DNA from: Planctomycetota bacterium
GTDB taxonomy: Bacteria > Planctomycetota > Planctomycetia > Pirellulales > Pirellulaceae
DNA length: 40,784 nt
NCBI GenBank assembly: GCA_029259935.1
Contig: JAJDEH010000310.1
Location: forward strand, 1 to 40,784
Direction: 5' to 3'
Positions 26,256 through 34,938 of the stretch are shown piece after piece (the first letter of the stretch is position 1; the number at the start of each line of letters is the position of its first letter). The position numbers were made by a program, and so were the translations under genes. The notes under the pieces are model-generated. The model was not told the DNA's origin. It did no database searches and was given only the letters and a program-made list of their open reading frames with translations.

Positions 26256-27803
26256 ATGATCACTCAATCGCACGCCGATACACTCCACCTGCACCCCCAA
26301 GACAACGTTTGCATCGCCACTCGAATGCTGGACGCCGGCACTCAAGTACAAGGCGATAGCGGTTCGGTGACGCTCGCCAGCCAGATCAAGCTGGGCCACA
26401 AGATCGCCCTTGTGGCAATCGGCAAAGGCGACGCAGTTCGCAAATACGGGCAAGTCATCGGCTTCGCCACCGAAGCGATCGGCCCCGGCGAGTGGGTTCA
26501 TGTTCATAACTTGACGACCGGCGATATTGTGCTGGATTATGCCCCGGCGACCGAAACGCCCGCTCCGCCCGAGCCGATTCGCGATCGCACGTTCATGGGT
26601 TATCGCCGAGCGAATGGTAAGGTCGGAACGCGTAATTACATTGCGATAATTTCGACGGTCAACTGTTCGGCGTCGGTCAGCAGGTACATCGCCCGCCGGT
26701 TTGACGAGTCGTTATTAAAGGACTTTCCCAACGTCGACGGCGTGGTGGCCTTCACTTACGAGGGTGGTTGCGGAATTCAATTTGCCGGACTCAAACATCA
26801 GATGCTGAACCGCGTCATGGGCGGCATCGCCGAACACGCGAATATCGGCGCGTATCTTGTCGTGGGGCTCGGCTGCGAAACCGTGTCGATCGGCCACCTG
26901 CTTAGCGATCAAAAACTGGTGCATATCGAAGGCATGGATCGCGGCAGCGGACCGCCGGTTTTCTCGATGCAAGATCATGGCGGCACGGCCAAAACCGTGG
27001 AGGCCGGAGTACGGAAGATTGCCGAAATTCTGCCGATCGCCAACGATGTGCGGCGCGAGCCCGTGCCGGCCAGCGAACTCATTCTGGCCACCGAGTGTGG
27101 CGGTTCCGACGGCAACTCGGGCATCACCGCCAATCCGGCGGTCGGCGTGGCCAGTGATATGTTGGTCGCATGCGGTGGCACGTCGATCTTGGCGGAAACG
27201 ACGGAAATTTACGGTGCGGAACATCTGTTGACCCGCCGCGCCGTTTCGCCCGAAGTCGCCAGCAAACTGATCGAACGCATAGATTGGTGGAAGTGGTATG
27301 TCGGCCTATTCGACGGCGAGATGGACAACAACCCATCCATCGGCAACAAAGAAGGCGGTTTGACGACGATCGCCGAAAAGTCATTGGGCGCGGTCGCCAA
27401 AGGCGGTTCGACCGCGCTGGTCGATGTGTATCAGTACGCCGAACCGGTCACCGCCAAGGGCTTTGTGGTCATGGACACGCCCGGCTTCGATCCTTATAGC
27501 GTTACCGGAATGGTAGCCGGCGGGGCCAACGTGGTGGTTTTTACAACCGGCCGCGGAAGTTGCTACGGCTGCAAGCCATCGCCCTCCATCAAAATCGCCA
27601 CCAACACGCCCATGTACGACCGCATGATCGACGACATGGACATCAACGCCGGCACCATCCTCACCGGAAAAACCGTGGAAGAAGTGGGGCGCGATATCTT
27701 CGAACAGATTCTCGAAGTCGCCAGCGGAAAGAAGACCAAAAGCGAGCAACACGGCATCGGCGACGAAGAATTCGTACCGTGGGCCGTGGGGCCAACGCTT
27801 TAG
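26256..27803 (+). CDS. UxaA-type altronate dehydratase family protein
   Basis: The 515-residue protein has an N-terminal SAF domain (about 10-95) and the long UxaA/GarD dehydratase domain. Visible motifs are VGTRNYIAIISTVNCSASVS, GGCGIQFAG, GLGCE, ECGGSDGNSGITANPAVG, GNKEGGLTTIAEKSLGA and GRGSCYGCKPSPSIKIATN. The Cys in the ECGG, GLGCE and GCGI loops are candidate metal ligands. The family dehydrates sugar acids; D-altronate to 2-keto-3-deoxy-D-gluconate is the best-known reaction, but galactarate or other uronate-derived acids cannot be excluded. ATG at 26256 begins at the usual family N-terminus. No other uronate genes adjoin it. It is convergent with the hemerythrin gene. Confidence 0.88.
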   Translation: MITQSHADTLHLHPQDNVCIATRMLDAGTQVQGDSGSVTLASQIKLGHKIALVAIGKGDAVRKYGQVIGFATEAIGPGEWVHVHNLTTGDIVLDYAPATETPAPPEPIRDRTFMGYRRANGKVGTRNYIAIISTVNCSASVSRYIARRFDESLLKDFPNVDGVVAFTYEGGCGIQFAGLKHQMLNRVMGGIAEHANIGAYLVVGLGCETVSIGHLLSDQKLVHIEGMDRGSGPPVFSMQDHGGTAKTVEAGVRKIAEILPIANDVRREPVPASELILATECGGSDGNSGITANPAVGVASDMLVACGGTSILAETTEIYGAEHLLTRRAVSPEVASKLIERIDWWKWYVGLFDGEMDNNPSIGNKEGGLTTIAEKSLGAVAKGGSTALVDVYQYAEPVTAKGFVVMDTPGFDPYSVTGMVAGGANVVVFTTGRGSCYGCKPSPSIKIATNTPMYDRMIDDMDINAGTILTGKTVEEVGRDIFEQILEVASGKKTKSEQHGIGDEEFVPWAVGPTL

Positions 27804-27858
27804 TTTTTAGCTTAGGGTTCGCGCCGAATCAACTTTTGCAATTCTGGCGAGCGGCAGG

Positions 27859-28308
27859 CTAATCGGCCGAACCAATGTCCTCGGTGTAGACTTCTTGCAG
27901 TAGCTCGTTTTCCTTGCTCTCGTGGTGCATCAAATCCTTGCTGAATTCATGAAACGCGTCGTTGAGTTGCTGCCACCAAGCAGGCGAGCCGTCTCCGCCG
28001 CTTGTCATTTCCACCAAGCGATCAACCTCGGCCGCCAGTTGTTGATGTTCGTCGCGAATCCCGTTAGCGCGTTCGGTCACGCGAGGCGCGATGGATATCA
28101 CTTGATCAAAAAAGCCATCCTCCTCTTCCTCACGAAAATGGGTGATCGCGTGTTCGCGAAGTGAGCCCATGACTTGAGCCACGTTGGCAACGGATTCCGA
28201 TCGATTGACCAGTGTCTGATGCACATTCCCCAACAGCTCGCGCAGTTCGTCATGCTCGCGTTGGATTTGCTCGCAGAGGTCCTCGTTTTGACTCTTGTCG
28301 TCTGACAT
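27859..28308 (-). CDS. Hemerythrin HHE-domain protein
   Basis: The 149-residue cytoplasmic protein is a predicted four-helix bundle with candidate di-iron ligands: His19 (REHDEL), His53 and His57 with nearby Glu (HAITHFREEEED), His88 (DEHQQL) and His128/His129/Glu130 (LMHHESKENELL). Such proteins bind oxygen or nitric oxide, store iron or help repair iron-sulfur centres; which applies here is unknown. The start at 28308 is clear because AAGGAG lies 7 nt upstream. It follows the PAS histidine kinase gene by 222 nt, so a redox-sensing link is possible but unproven. A tandem 18-bp duplication abuts its ribosome-binding site. Confidence 0.85.
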   Translation of the reverse strand: MSDDKSQNEDLCEQIQREHDELRELLGNVHQTLVNRSESVANVAQVMGSLREHAITHFREEEEDGFFDQVISIAPRVTERANGIRDEHQQLAAEVDRLVEMTSGGDGSPAWWQQLNDAFHEFSKDLMHHESKENELLQEVYTEDIGSAD

Positions 28309-28321
28309 CGACGGTCTCCTT

Positions 28322-28358
28322 GGCAAATTGGTGGCCGACGGGCAAATTGGTGGCCGAC
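28322..28358. repeat. Tandem 18-bp duplication abutting the hemerythrin ribosome-binding site
   Basis: Two identical units (GGCAAATTGGTGGCCGAC on the plus strand, at 28322-28339 and 28341-28358) are separated by one base. They lie directly upstream of AAGGAG. This could be a doubled operator or a recent slippage event. Confidence 0.85.
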
Positions 28359-28530
28359 ACTTTGACAATAGCACCAGTTGATCAGAGCATTCGACGTGCC
28401 AATGCCGAACAGGAAGGAATCGCGCGTTTTTTCCAAACTGGGCCCGCTGGATGTGACAGACCGTCACGGATGCGCGCAAATATGCACACAGAAACTGGGG
28501 ACATCTCGTACCCCTACCCCAACGGCGCGG

Positions 28531-29964
28531 TTACGGCTTCCGCGGCAGAGTCACTTCGATTTCGGCGCCGGGTCCGCCATCTCCGACAGCGATCAGGCCG
28601 CCGTGAGCTTCCACGATTCGCTGGGCAATCGCCATGCCAAGGCCCGTGCCTTTCGCCTTGGTCGTGAAGAATGCGTCGAAGACTTTTTCTTTGGCTACCG
28701 GCTCGAACCCGGGTCCGTTGTCGCGCACCATAACGCACAGGGCCGGTTGGTCGTTAAGCGATGTTTCACGGCAGCGGACCACGATCTTGCCCGGGTCCGC
28801 ACAAACGGCGGTGGCGTTTTCCAAAATATTGCGGAACACCTGTCCCATCGCAAACCAATCGGCGTCGCACGTGACGTCGACGGCCCCCACTTCTTCGCTA
28901 AGCTTGATAGTCTTATCCCTTCGCGTCACTTCAAGGTGGGTCCAGGCGTCGCGCCAGATGTGACAGATGTCGCAGGGCTGGCGGTCTAGATTAATCGGCG
29001 CGGCGTAGTCGCGGACCTCTTCATACAGATGATGCAAATGATCCAGAGCGCGCTGCACTCGCTCGACAAGCTCCAATTCGCTCTGCCGGCCTTCCAATTC
29101 GATGGCCAACATTTCCAAGCAAGCCTGACTGCGCTGAAAGGCGTTGCGGCTTTCATGAGCCAAGCCGGTCACGGTTTGGCCAATGGCCGCCAAGCGTTCC
29201 GCCCGCAAAGCCCGCTCTTCGGCATGTTTCTGTTCGGAAACATCACGTACGACACCGGTGAACAGCTTCCGATTCGGCAACTCAATTTCGCTGACGCCAA
29301 TGTTGCAGGGAAACGTCGAGCCGTCTTTTCGTTGGCCTTGGACCTCGCGGCCAATACCAATAATTTTCTTTTCACCCGTTTCTAGGTAGTTGGCCAAATA
29401 CCGGTCGTGGTCTTCCCGAAAGGGCGACGGCATCAGAATGGAAATGTTTTTTCCAATGACTTCATCGGCCGGATAACCGAAAATCCGCTCGGCGGCCGGA
29501 TTGAACGATTGAACAATGCCCCGCTCGTCAATCGTGATAATTCCGTCGACGGCCGTGTTGAGTACCGCCTGCAGTTGCTGATTGGTTTCCTTGCCGACCG
29601 TGATATCGTGCCCCACGCAAATGACGGCCGGTTGTCCCTGATAGTCGTCCAGCAATTGCGCGTTCCAGGCCAGCCAGCGGCGAGACCCACTACGACAGGT
29701 CACGGGACTCTCATAGCCGTGCGTCGGCCCGTCCCCAGCAAAAACGCGATCAATTTCGGCGGCCGCTTGTTCTCGATCTTCATCCAATAAGAACAGCGAC
29801 GAGTAGTCCCTGCCCAGCACCTCGTCGGCGGCATAGCCCGTAAGATGCTCTCCAAACGGATTCAGATAGACGATGGAATGATCCGCCCGCAAGATGACAA
29901 TCATGCAGGTCGCCGCTTCGACCAATTCGCGGAACGCGGAATCGTTGCTGTGTTTGTTTGACAT
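28531..29964 (-). CDS. Soluble PAS-PAS sensor histidine kinase
   Basis: The 477-residue protein has two PAS domains (about 8-120, and 128-250 with GIVQSFNPAAERIFGY and RKDGSTFPCNIGVSE). A dimerisation box follows with the phospho-acceptor His in GLAHESRNAFQRSQACLEM, which differs from the common HEIRNPL. The ATPase domain has N box NILENATAV, G1 DNGPGFEP, F box FDAFFTTK and G2 GTGLGMA. No membrane helix is present, so it senses a cytoplasmic cue, perhaps redox or a ligand through PAS; no heme or flavin ligand can be assigned by eye. I start at ATG 29964; the in-frame TTG at 30018 adds 18 atypical residues. No response regulator is nearby. Confidence 0.9.
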   Translation of the reverse strand: MSNKHSNDSAFRELVEAATCMIVILRADHSIVYLNPFGEHLTGYAADEVLGRDYSSLFLLDEDREQAAAEIDRVFAGDGPTHGYESPVTCRSGSRRWLAWNAQLLDDYQGQPAVICVGHDITVGKETNQQLQAVLNTAVDGIITIDERGIVQSFNPAAERIFGYPADEVIGKNISILMPSPFREDHDRYLANYLETGEKKIIGIGREVQGQRKDGSTFPCNIGVSEIELPNRKLFTGVVRDVSEQKHAEERALRAERLAAIGQTVTGLAHESRNAFQRSQACLEMLAIELEGRQSELELVERVQRALDHLHHLYEEVRDYAAPINLDRQPCDICHIWRDAWTHLEVTRRDKTIKLSEEVGAVDVTCDADWFAMGQVFRNILENATAVCADPGKIVVRCRETSLNDQPALCVMVRDNGPGFEPVAKEKVFDAFFTTKAKGTGLGMAIAQRIVEAHGGLIAVGDGGPGAEIEVTLPRKP

Positions 29965-30078
29965 CAGCCACCTTGAAACGCCACGGACATTGCTGTGGCC
30001 ATCGTACCGCAATCCCAAGGACGAAACAGCCCCGCTGGCCCGCGACGGCCTCGCGCCTCCTAAAAAAACCGCGACAAG

Positions 30079-31089
30079 CTATCCGTAACGAGTGTACCAC
30101 CCATCAAGCTCGCGGCGCAGCGCGTTTTCGACTTCCCGAACGAGCAATTGCAGGCGCTGCTTCGGGCCGAGCGCGGGATCAAACGGAGATTCAGAGTTGT
30201 CGTAGTCGTTGCGGACGGTTTCCAGTTCATCGGCCGACCGCAAATATTGAAAAGCCCGTTGCAAGTAGTCGCCGGCGTCGCGCCAGGCGATAATCGCCAA
30301 ACTGACGGTCGTCGCCAGCGCGATGACAAGCAGGTTTCGTCCAAAGGCCCACGAGTACCCGATGTTGACCAAGCTCATCAAGATAATCAGCCCCTGGCAA
30401 GACAAGAAGCCAAGCAAGTACTTGCGTGCCGTGAGGATGTAGTATTTGCGTTGGTCTTGCAGGCGGCCTTTGATGACGGCCAATTCGTCAAACTTCTCGC
30501 CCGCGGCCGAATTGCCACCGAGCTTCGGGGAAATTCCTTTGCGCGGCAGACTTTCAGTCTCTTCATGCACGTCCGGAGGTAGTCGCAGGGCTTGAAAGAT
30601 GTACCTAAAACCAAATTCCTTGCCCGTTCCCGCCTTGGATTCGATTTTGTCGATCCAGCGGCCGAGCCTTTCGTCCGCCGTGCCACGATCGTCGAACGGC
30701 GGTAGTTCCGCGCGGTACAACATACACACGTTGTTCATGTGTTCGGTCGCGAATCGGTACGAAGTCCACTTTACCGGAAATCGGAAGAAGACTTGCAACG
30801 CCGTGAACACCGCCACGACAATTCCCAAACTTGGGATGACGTAGTGGAGGACAAAAGGAATGATGTGATCGCGGACAATAGTGTCGAGCGCGAGACCGAA
30901 GGCGTGCACATCCTTAAGTTCGGAAACGGCGAGCCCAAGAATGCAAAGCAACAACGTCAACCAAACCGACGCCCACACGACAATCCACGAGATTTGGTGG
31001 CGGCGTTTGTAAAGCCTGGACCTCTTGCTGAACAGTCGCCTGGTGTCAGAGTATTTTTCGTTCAGCGTATCCTTGGCGGCGTCACTCAT
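30079..31089 (-). CDS. SLATT-type (DUF4231-like) membrane protein, tandem
   Basis: The 336-residue protein has two paired-helix units. The first has helices at about 33-58 and 78-102, then KWTSYRFATEHMNNVCMLYRAE (107-128). The second has helices at about 224-245 and 252-270, then WRDAGDYLQRAFQYLRSADELE, and ends in ENALRRELDGWYTRY. The 'two helices, then W-x-x-YR-x-A-x-x-L' pattern and the C-terminal E(N/H)xxW-like end match SLATT families. These are proposed pore-forming effectors of nucleotide-signalled conflict systems, and two SLATT types are often fused. No nucleotide cyclase, SLOG or STING-like gene is adjacent, so a defence role is speculative. It lies between a GYF/WD40 membrane protein and the histidine kinase on the same strand. 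Confidence 0.65.
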   Translation of the reverse strand: MSDAAKDTLNEKYSDTRRLFSKRSRLYKRRHQISWIVVWASVWLTLLLCILGLAVSELKDVHAFGLALDTIVRDHIIPFVLHYVIPSLGIVVAVFTALQVFFRFPVKWTSYRFATEHMNNVCMLYRAELPPFDDRGTADERLGRWIDKIESKAGTGKEFGFRYIFQALRLPPDVHEETESLPRKGISPKLGGNSAAGEKFDELAVIKGRLQDQRKYYILTARKYLLGFLSCQGLIILMSLVNIGYSWAFGRNLLVIALATTVSLAIIAWRDAGDYLQRAFQYLRSADELETVRNDYDNSESPFDPALGPKQRLQLLVREVENALRRELDGWYTRYG

Positions 31090-31244
31090 GATTGATTATT
31101 CCGTTGAAAGGCCCGCCGGTCCAGCGCATCCATTTTTCGCCTGCGGTGCAAAGCCGATGTCGGGCGGCCAAGTCTGAGAAAAACCCTTGCTCCCTCGCGG
31201 CGATTTGCCATGAGACTGCAACGCTAGACCTGAACGCGTAGCGG

Positions 31245-32981
31245 TCATTCGCCACCCAACTCCTGTTCGGTAGCCGGAACCTTCGGCTCGTCACGCGCGA
31301 TCTGGGGATCGGACGGCTCGAGCAGTGCCAGTGGAAGTGTCCACAAACAGCACTGGCCGCTTTGCGAAGAGGCGATCAAGTGAGTTCCGTCGGGCGAAAG
31401 GGCGACGTCTTTAATGGCATGCTGACCGACGAACCAGGCGGCTTCCTTTCCGCTTTGCAAATTTCGCAGGCGGATAATATCGCCGCTACCGCCGTCCACC
31501 AAATACTGGCCGTCGTTGGAAAACGCCAACCGTACGTGCCCGAAAAGGCCCTTGAAGGCATGTTCCGGCGTCAGCGATCCGTCCGCCAGTGTCCACACGT
31601 GAATCGTGTTGCGGTGCATTTGCACGGCCACGGCGGCGACCCGTGTTCCACATGGCGAGAATTGTAGATGTCGAACCGTTTTGCCGGTGTGCATCAGGTC
31701 CAATTCCGACGCGGATTCAAGATCCCACAGCCGCACTGGCCCTTGAGCGCTGCCAGACAGCATTTGCGTTCCGTCATTGGAAAGTGCGATGGCGTTGGTC
31801 ATGCTGTCCAGTTGGAAGCTGGTGGCAATTGTGCCGTCTTCTAGGTTCCACAACTGAAACAGTTGGTCGTCGCTGTACAGGCCGACGCGCGTGCCATCGC
31901 CGGAAACCGCCGCGAATTTGATCTGCCCCCGTCGCTCCTTCGGGCTTGATGGCGCGTCTTCAACTTCCAGCATGGTGGGCTGGAACGGCTGGTCGACATC
32001 ATGGATTCGGAAGGTCAGCTTTCGCCGCGCAGGGTCGAATTCACAAAGCACGATGGCGACGCAAGTACCATCGGCGGAACGCGCCACGAGCGAGCGGGAA
32101 AGAAACTCGACCTTGTCCCGATTCCACAGCTTGGTTGTCGCTGCGGCACCGGTCGACCACAGATGCAGCGACCGATCTTGGCCGCCAAGCAAAGCTTCGT
32201 CGCCTGCATTGGAAAGCGCGATGCGATCAAAATGTTGTCCTCGGGATGGCTTGAGTTGGCGAATTGGTTTCACCACAACCGTGCCTTCCGGCAGTTTGGC
32301 GGAACGGTAGATCGCTTGGTTCATCTCTTCGCGACTGGCCAGTGGTTTGGTGAGCGCCATGGCGACCGCGCCCATCGCGGCGTCTTTGGCGAAGGCGGCA
32401 TAGGAAAACCCCAACAGGCCCAACGCAAGTACGATATAGAACGTTCGAGCTCCACGATCACCCAGCCACTTGCGGACACCCCGAGCGCGGCGGCTATTGA
32501 AAAACCAATGCCACTCGAACAGTGCAGCGCCTAGGCAGAAGAGCCCAATCAAGAACAGCACCATGCCGAAGGGCAATGCGGGTGGAAAACCAAACATGCC
32601 GATGCCATTCAATCCCACGGCGGCGGCGGAGAGAAAAAAGCCCAACAAGATCGCTCCGCCCATCACCAGCCAACGGCGGAAATTCGTTTGCGCCGAGCGC
32701 GGCACGCATTGATACGGCGGCAGGTCGGGACCGCACAGCACATAGCGGATCGGCCCCGGCAGCGACATCCGCAGCTTGGAATACATCTCGCGAGCCCGGC
32801 AAAGATACTGCCCATTTCGATGGAGTTCATCGTATGGAGCGATCTGGCCGACACGCACCATCATGTCAAGTTGCTCGCGGCTGACCGGGCCAATCCGCGA
32901 TCCGTCTTGCGCTTGCACAGACCACTCATCGTCGATCAGCACCGCGGCAACTGCCGGCTCGACCATCGCGGGATTTTTCAT
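31245..32981 (-). CDS. GYF_2 domain, four-helix membrane region and WD40 propeller protein
   Basis: The 578-residue protein begins with a GYF_2-like domain (about 18-75: WSVQAQDGSRIGPVSREQL). Membrane helices follow at about 105-210 (LVMGGAILLGFFLSAAAVGL, MVLFLIGLFCLGAALF, FYIVLALGLLGFSYAAFA). The C-terminal half has WD40-type blades, for example HLWSTGAAATT, FQLWNLEDGT, VRLWDLESASEL, IRLRNLQSGKE and CLWTLPLALLEP, each preceded by LSNDGTQ- or LSPDGTH-like loops. It is probably a membrane-bound scaffold; no enzyme motif is seen. ATG at 32981 is preferred to the upstream TTG. It lies 155 nt before the SLATT gene on the same strand, so the two could be functionally linked. Confidence 0.75.
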   Translation of the reverse strand: MKNPAMVEPAVAAVLIDDEWSVQAQDGSRIGPVSREQLDMMVRVGQIAPYDELHRNGQYLCRAREMYSKLRMSLPGPIRYVLCGPDLPPYQCVPRSAQTNFRRWLVMGGAILLGFFLSAAAVGLNGIGMFGFPPALPFGMVLFLIGLFCLGAALFEWHWFFNSRRARGVRKWLGDRGARTFYIVLALGLLGFSYAAFAKDAAMGAVAMALTKPLASREEMNQAIYRSAKLPEGTVVVKPIRQLKPSRGQHFDRIALSNAGDEALLGGQDRSLHLWSTGAAATTKLWNRDKVEFLSRSLVARSADGTCVAIVLCEFDPARRKLTFRIHDVDQPFQPTMLEVEDAPSSPKERRGQIKFAAVSGDGTRVGLYSDDQLFQLWNLEDGTIATSFQLDSMTNAIALSNDGTQMLSGSAQGPVRLWDLESASELDLMHTGKTVRHLQFSPCGTRVAAVAVQMHRNTIHVWTLADGSLTPEHAFKGLFGHVRLAFSNDGQYLVDGGSGDIIRLRNLQSGKEAAWFVGQHAIKDVALSPDGTHLIASSQSGQCCLWTLPLALLEPSDPQIARDEPKVPATEQELGGE

Positions 32982-33140
32982 GGACAAGGGCTCTCGGAGT
33001 GTTTGAATAACCTGCTCATTTTAACGCGCTCGCCGCGTCCCGCCACGGCAACTATGACGACGTGCGTGGCCAGATTACATGGCGTGACTAACAGTTGCCA
33101 TAACGAAGACCTGTGTCGCAACTTGACCGCAACCAATTGT

Positions 33141-33291
33141 CCGCCGTTCTGAAAGCCGTGAAACGGCGGCAGCATGTAGCTGCGGGCGTGAGCCCGCAGG
33201 TCGAGGGAAGTTCTTTCATCAAGCCGCGAAGGCGGCGACAGCAGTTCAGGGTTTGTTGCACAGTTCCTTGTGCTTTCGCCGCTTTCGCGGC
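33141..33291. repeat. Array of small perfect hairpins beside the transposase
   Basis: Four hairpins occur in 151 nt: CCGCCGTT/AACGGCGG (33141-33169); CTGCGGGC-GTGA-GCCCGCAG (33180-33199); GCCGC-GAAG-GCGGC (33223-33236); and GCCGC-TTTC-GCGGC (33278-33291). The last two, with flanking bases, are inverted copies of each other. No gene is seen in 32982-33335. They resemble intergenic repeat clusters of planctomycetes. Confidence 0.7.
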
Positions 33292-33328
33292 TCGGTTCTC
33301 CACGACGGGCTATCCGCCGGCTCACGCC

Positions 33329-34742
33329 CTCGTTGTTATACATAAGTCAGTTCTTTCTTTTGGCTCCCCGGACCGAATGTTAGCCAGCAGTTGGCGATGT
33401 CGTGGGTGCGTTGGAGCCCGAGCCAAACTGTTTGGGGACCTGGCTCATCAGGGCGTTTGCGATTGACATATCCACCCAACTGGGCAACCAGGCGTACCAT
33501 CTCCTGTAACGTCGGCGGAGTTGGTGGTGGTGGCGTCTTGCGAACGACATAGTAGACCGCCTTCCATTTAGCAGGTTCGAAAACGGCTTCGCAACAGATC
33601 TCGGGGAACTCGCGCCCCAAACGGCAAACGAATGAAGTCCGCCACGTCACAATCAAGTAAACCGCCAAGCATGGTAACACACGATCGATATGCTCAAAGC
33701 GTCGCTCTTCCACTCGACAGCCTGATTTCAAGGTCCTGAAGAACACTTCGATCATCCATCGTACGCAGTAATATTGAATCACGGTCCGTACTTGGTCCAC
33801 ATCGTCGATCGGTAAGCTTGTCAAAAGAACCCATTCGACCGGAGTGTCGCCTTCAGGTGGGTCGATTTCCGTGACCAACACGACGTTGACTGAGATATCG
33901 CCGAGCTTGCGGTCGTGCCGCCATGGCGCACGCAGAGTGACGCGCGTCGCACGTACTTCGACTTCCGCCTTGCGAGACTCGCGTGGTTGTCGGCGACCGC
34001 GCGTTTCGCAACTGACTTTTGCCTTGCGGCCACGTACGGTAATCGTTTGTGTGAACAAGACGTCGGTGGTCATCACTCGCTCACGCAAGAGATTCTCCGC
34101 GGTCTCGTCGTGTTTTTTGTCCTTTCGCAAGGCTCGGTTTTGGCCAGCTCGTACGATCCAATCCAGTTTTCGCGGTTCTTCTTGCGACTCCTCGAGTACT
34201 TCGTAGATGTCCGCTTCGCTATCGGCCACGCACACCAACTGCGTCTGAGGGATTTGCTCTGCCTGCTCACGAGCCCGTCGATAGGTGTCGAGCCAGCGAA
34301 CACTTTCTTTTTCTTCGATGGGAGTATGTTTGCGTTCGCTTTCACGATCCGCCTTGGGAGTCGGTTCTTCGTCGGCGCGCGTCCATGTTTCGGCGTAAAC
34401 GATTCCCAACGGCGTCCCATCGGGCGTGAAGCCCATCAACGGATGTAACAAGGTGCCGCGACGCGCACTGCCATCCAGCGGCCCGGCACCAACCACTTGC
34501 TGCTCGGGCCGAGTTAAATCGATTTCCGTTGTGTCCTGCGCAAGAATGACCACGGGCTGATCCGCCATCCGCCTGCTAGTGGCTTCAATGTGAGGTTCTA
34601 GAACATTTTCGAATCCGATTTTTTCGTTGTTGAAAAAGCGGTACGCCGCCATCGTCTCGGCGCAACCACCGCAAGCCGCAGGAATGCTTGCCGTGGGGTG
34701 TCCTCCCAACTGATCCAGAAGGACCGCCAAACGGTCGTTCAA
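33329..34742. mobile_element. IS4-family insertion sequence, one candidate end only
   Basis: CTCGTTGTTATACATAAGT (33329-33347) overlaps the transposase stop codon. It matches the Tn5 outer end at 14 of 19 positions, in the orientation expected of a terminus. No convincing partner end or target-site duplication was found beyond 34742; CTGAGCATTATG on the minus strand ending at 34785 is a weak candidate. The element may be degenerate at that side. Confidence 0.45.
33336..34742 (-). CDS. IS4-family (Tn5-like) transposase, N-terminus apparently short
   Basis: The 468-residue product has the DDE catalytic set: Asp70 (LAQDTTEIDLTRP), Asp174/178 (VCVADSEADIYEV) and Glu332 in the family signature Y-2-R-3-E-6-K (YYCVRWMIEVFFRTLKSG, residues 325-339). 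The core IPAACGGCAETMAAYRFF matches the Tn5-like N-terminal DNA-binding region. Family members usually begin about 15-25 residues earlier with a segment containing FGxxxLGDxRL. Here an in-frame TGA lies 14 codons upstream, no ATG is available in that stretch, and the only plausible start is TTG at 34742. A short N-terminal deletion or frameshift is therefore likely, and activity is uncertain. Confidence 0.85.
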   Translation of the reverse strand: MNDRLAVLLDQLGGHPTASIPAACGGCAETMAAYRFFNNEKIGFENVLEPHIEATSRRMADQPVVILAQDTTEIDLTRPEQQVVGAGPLDGSARRGTLLHPLMGFTPDGTPLGIVYAETWTRADEEPTPKADRESERKHTPIEEKESVRWLDTYRRAREQAEQIPQTQLVCVADSEADIYEVLEESQEEPRKLDWIVRAGQNRALRKDKKHDETAENLLRERVMTTDVLFTQTITVRGRKAKVSCETRGRRQPRESRKAEVEVRATRVTLRAPWRHDRKLGDISVNVVLVTEIDPPEGDTPVEWVLLTSLPIDDVDQVRTVIQYYCVRWMIEVFFRTLKSGCRVEERRFEHIDRVLPCLAVYLIVTWRTSFVCRLGREFPEICCEAVFEPAKWKAVYYVVRKTPPPPTPPTLQEMVRLVAQLGGYVNRKRPDEPGPQTVWLGLQRTHDIANCWLTFGPGSQKKELTYV

Positions 34743-34938
34743 GGATTGGCACGGCAGAGAGAGTTGCCGAACACATAATGCTCAGCTTGTGGAATGAGCT
34801 TGGCCTCTTACTCATGAAATCGCGCCGACCCGGGCAAGGCAGCCTTCCGCCGCTTTCGTTTCCCTGCTTTTCTCGGTAAAGTGGTCCGCGTAGCGTCTTG
34901 TTCCCACCACACCTCCAGCCAAAAGCCTTCCCAACATC

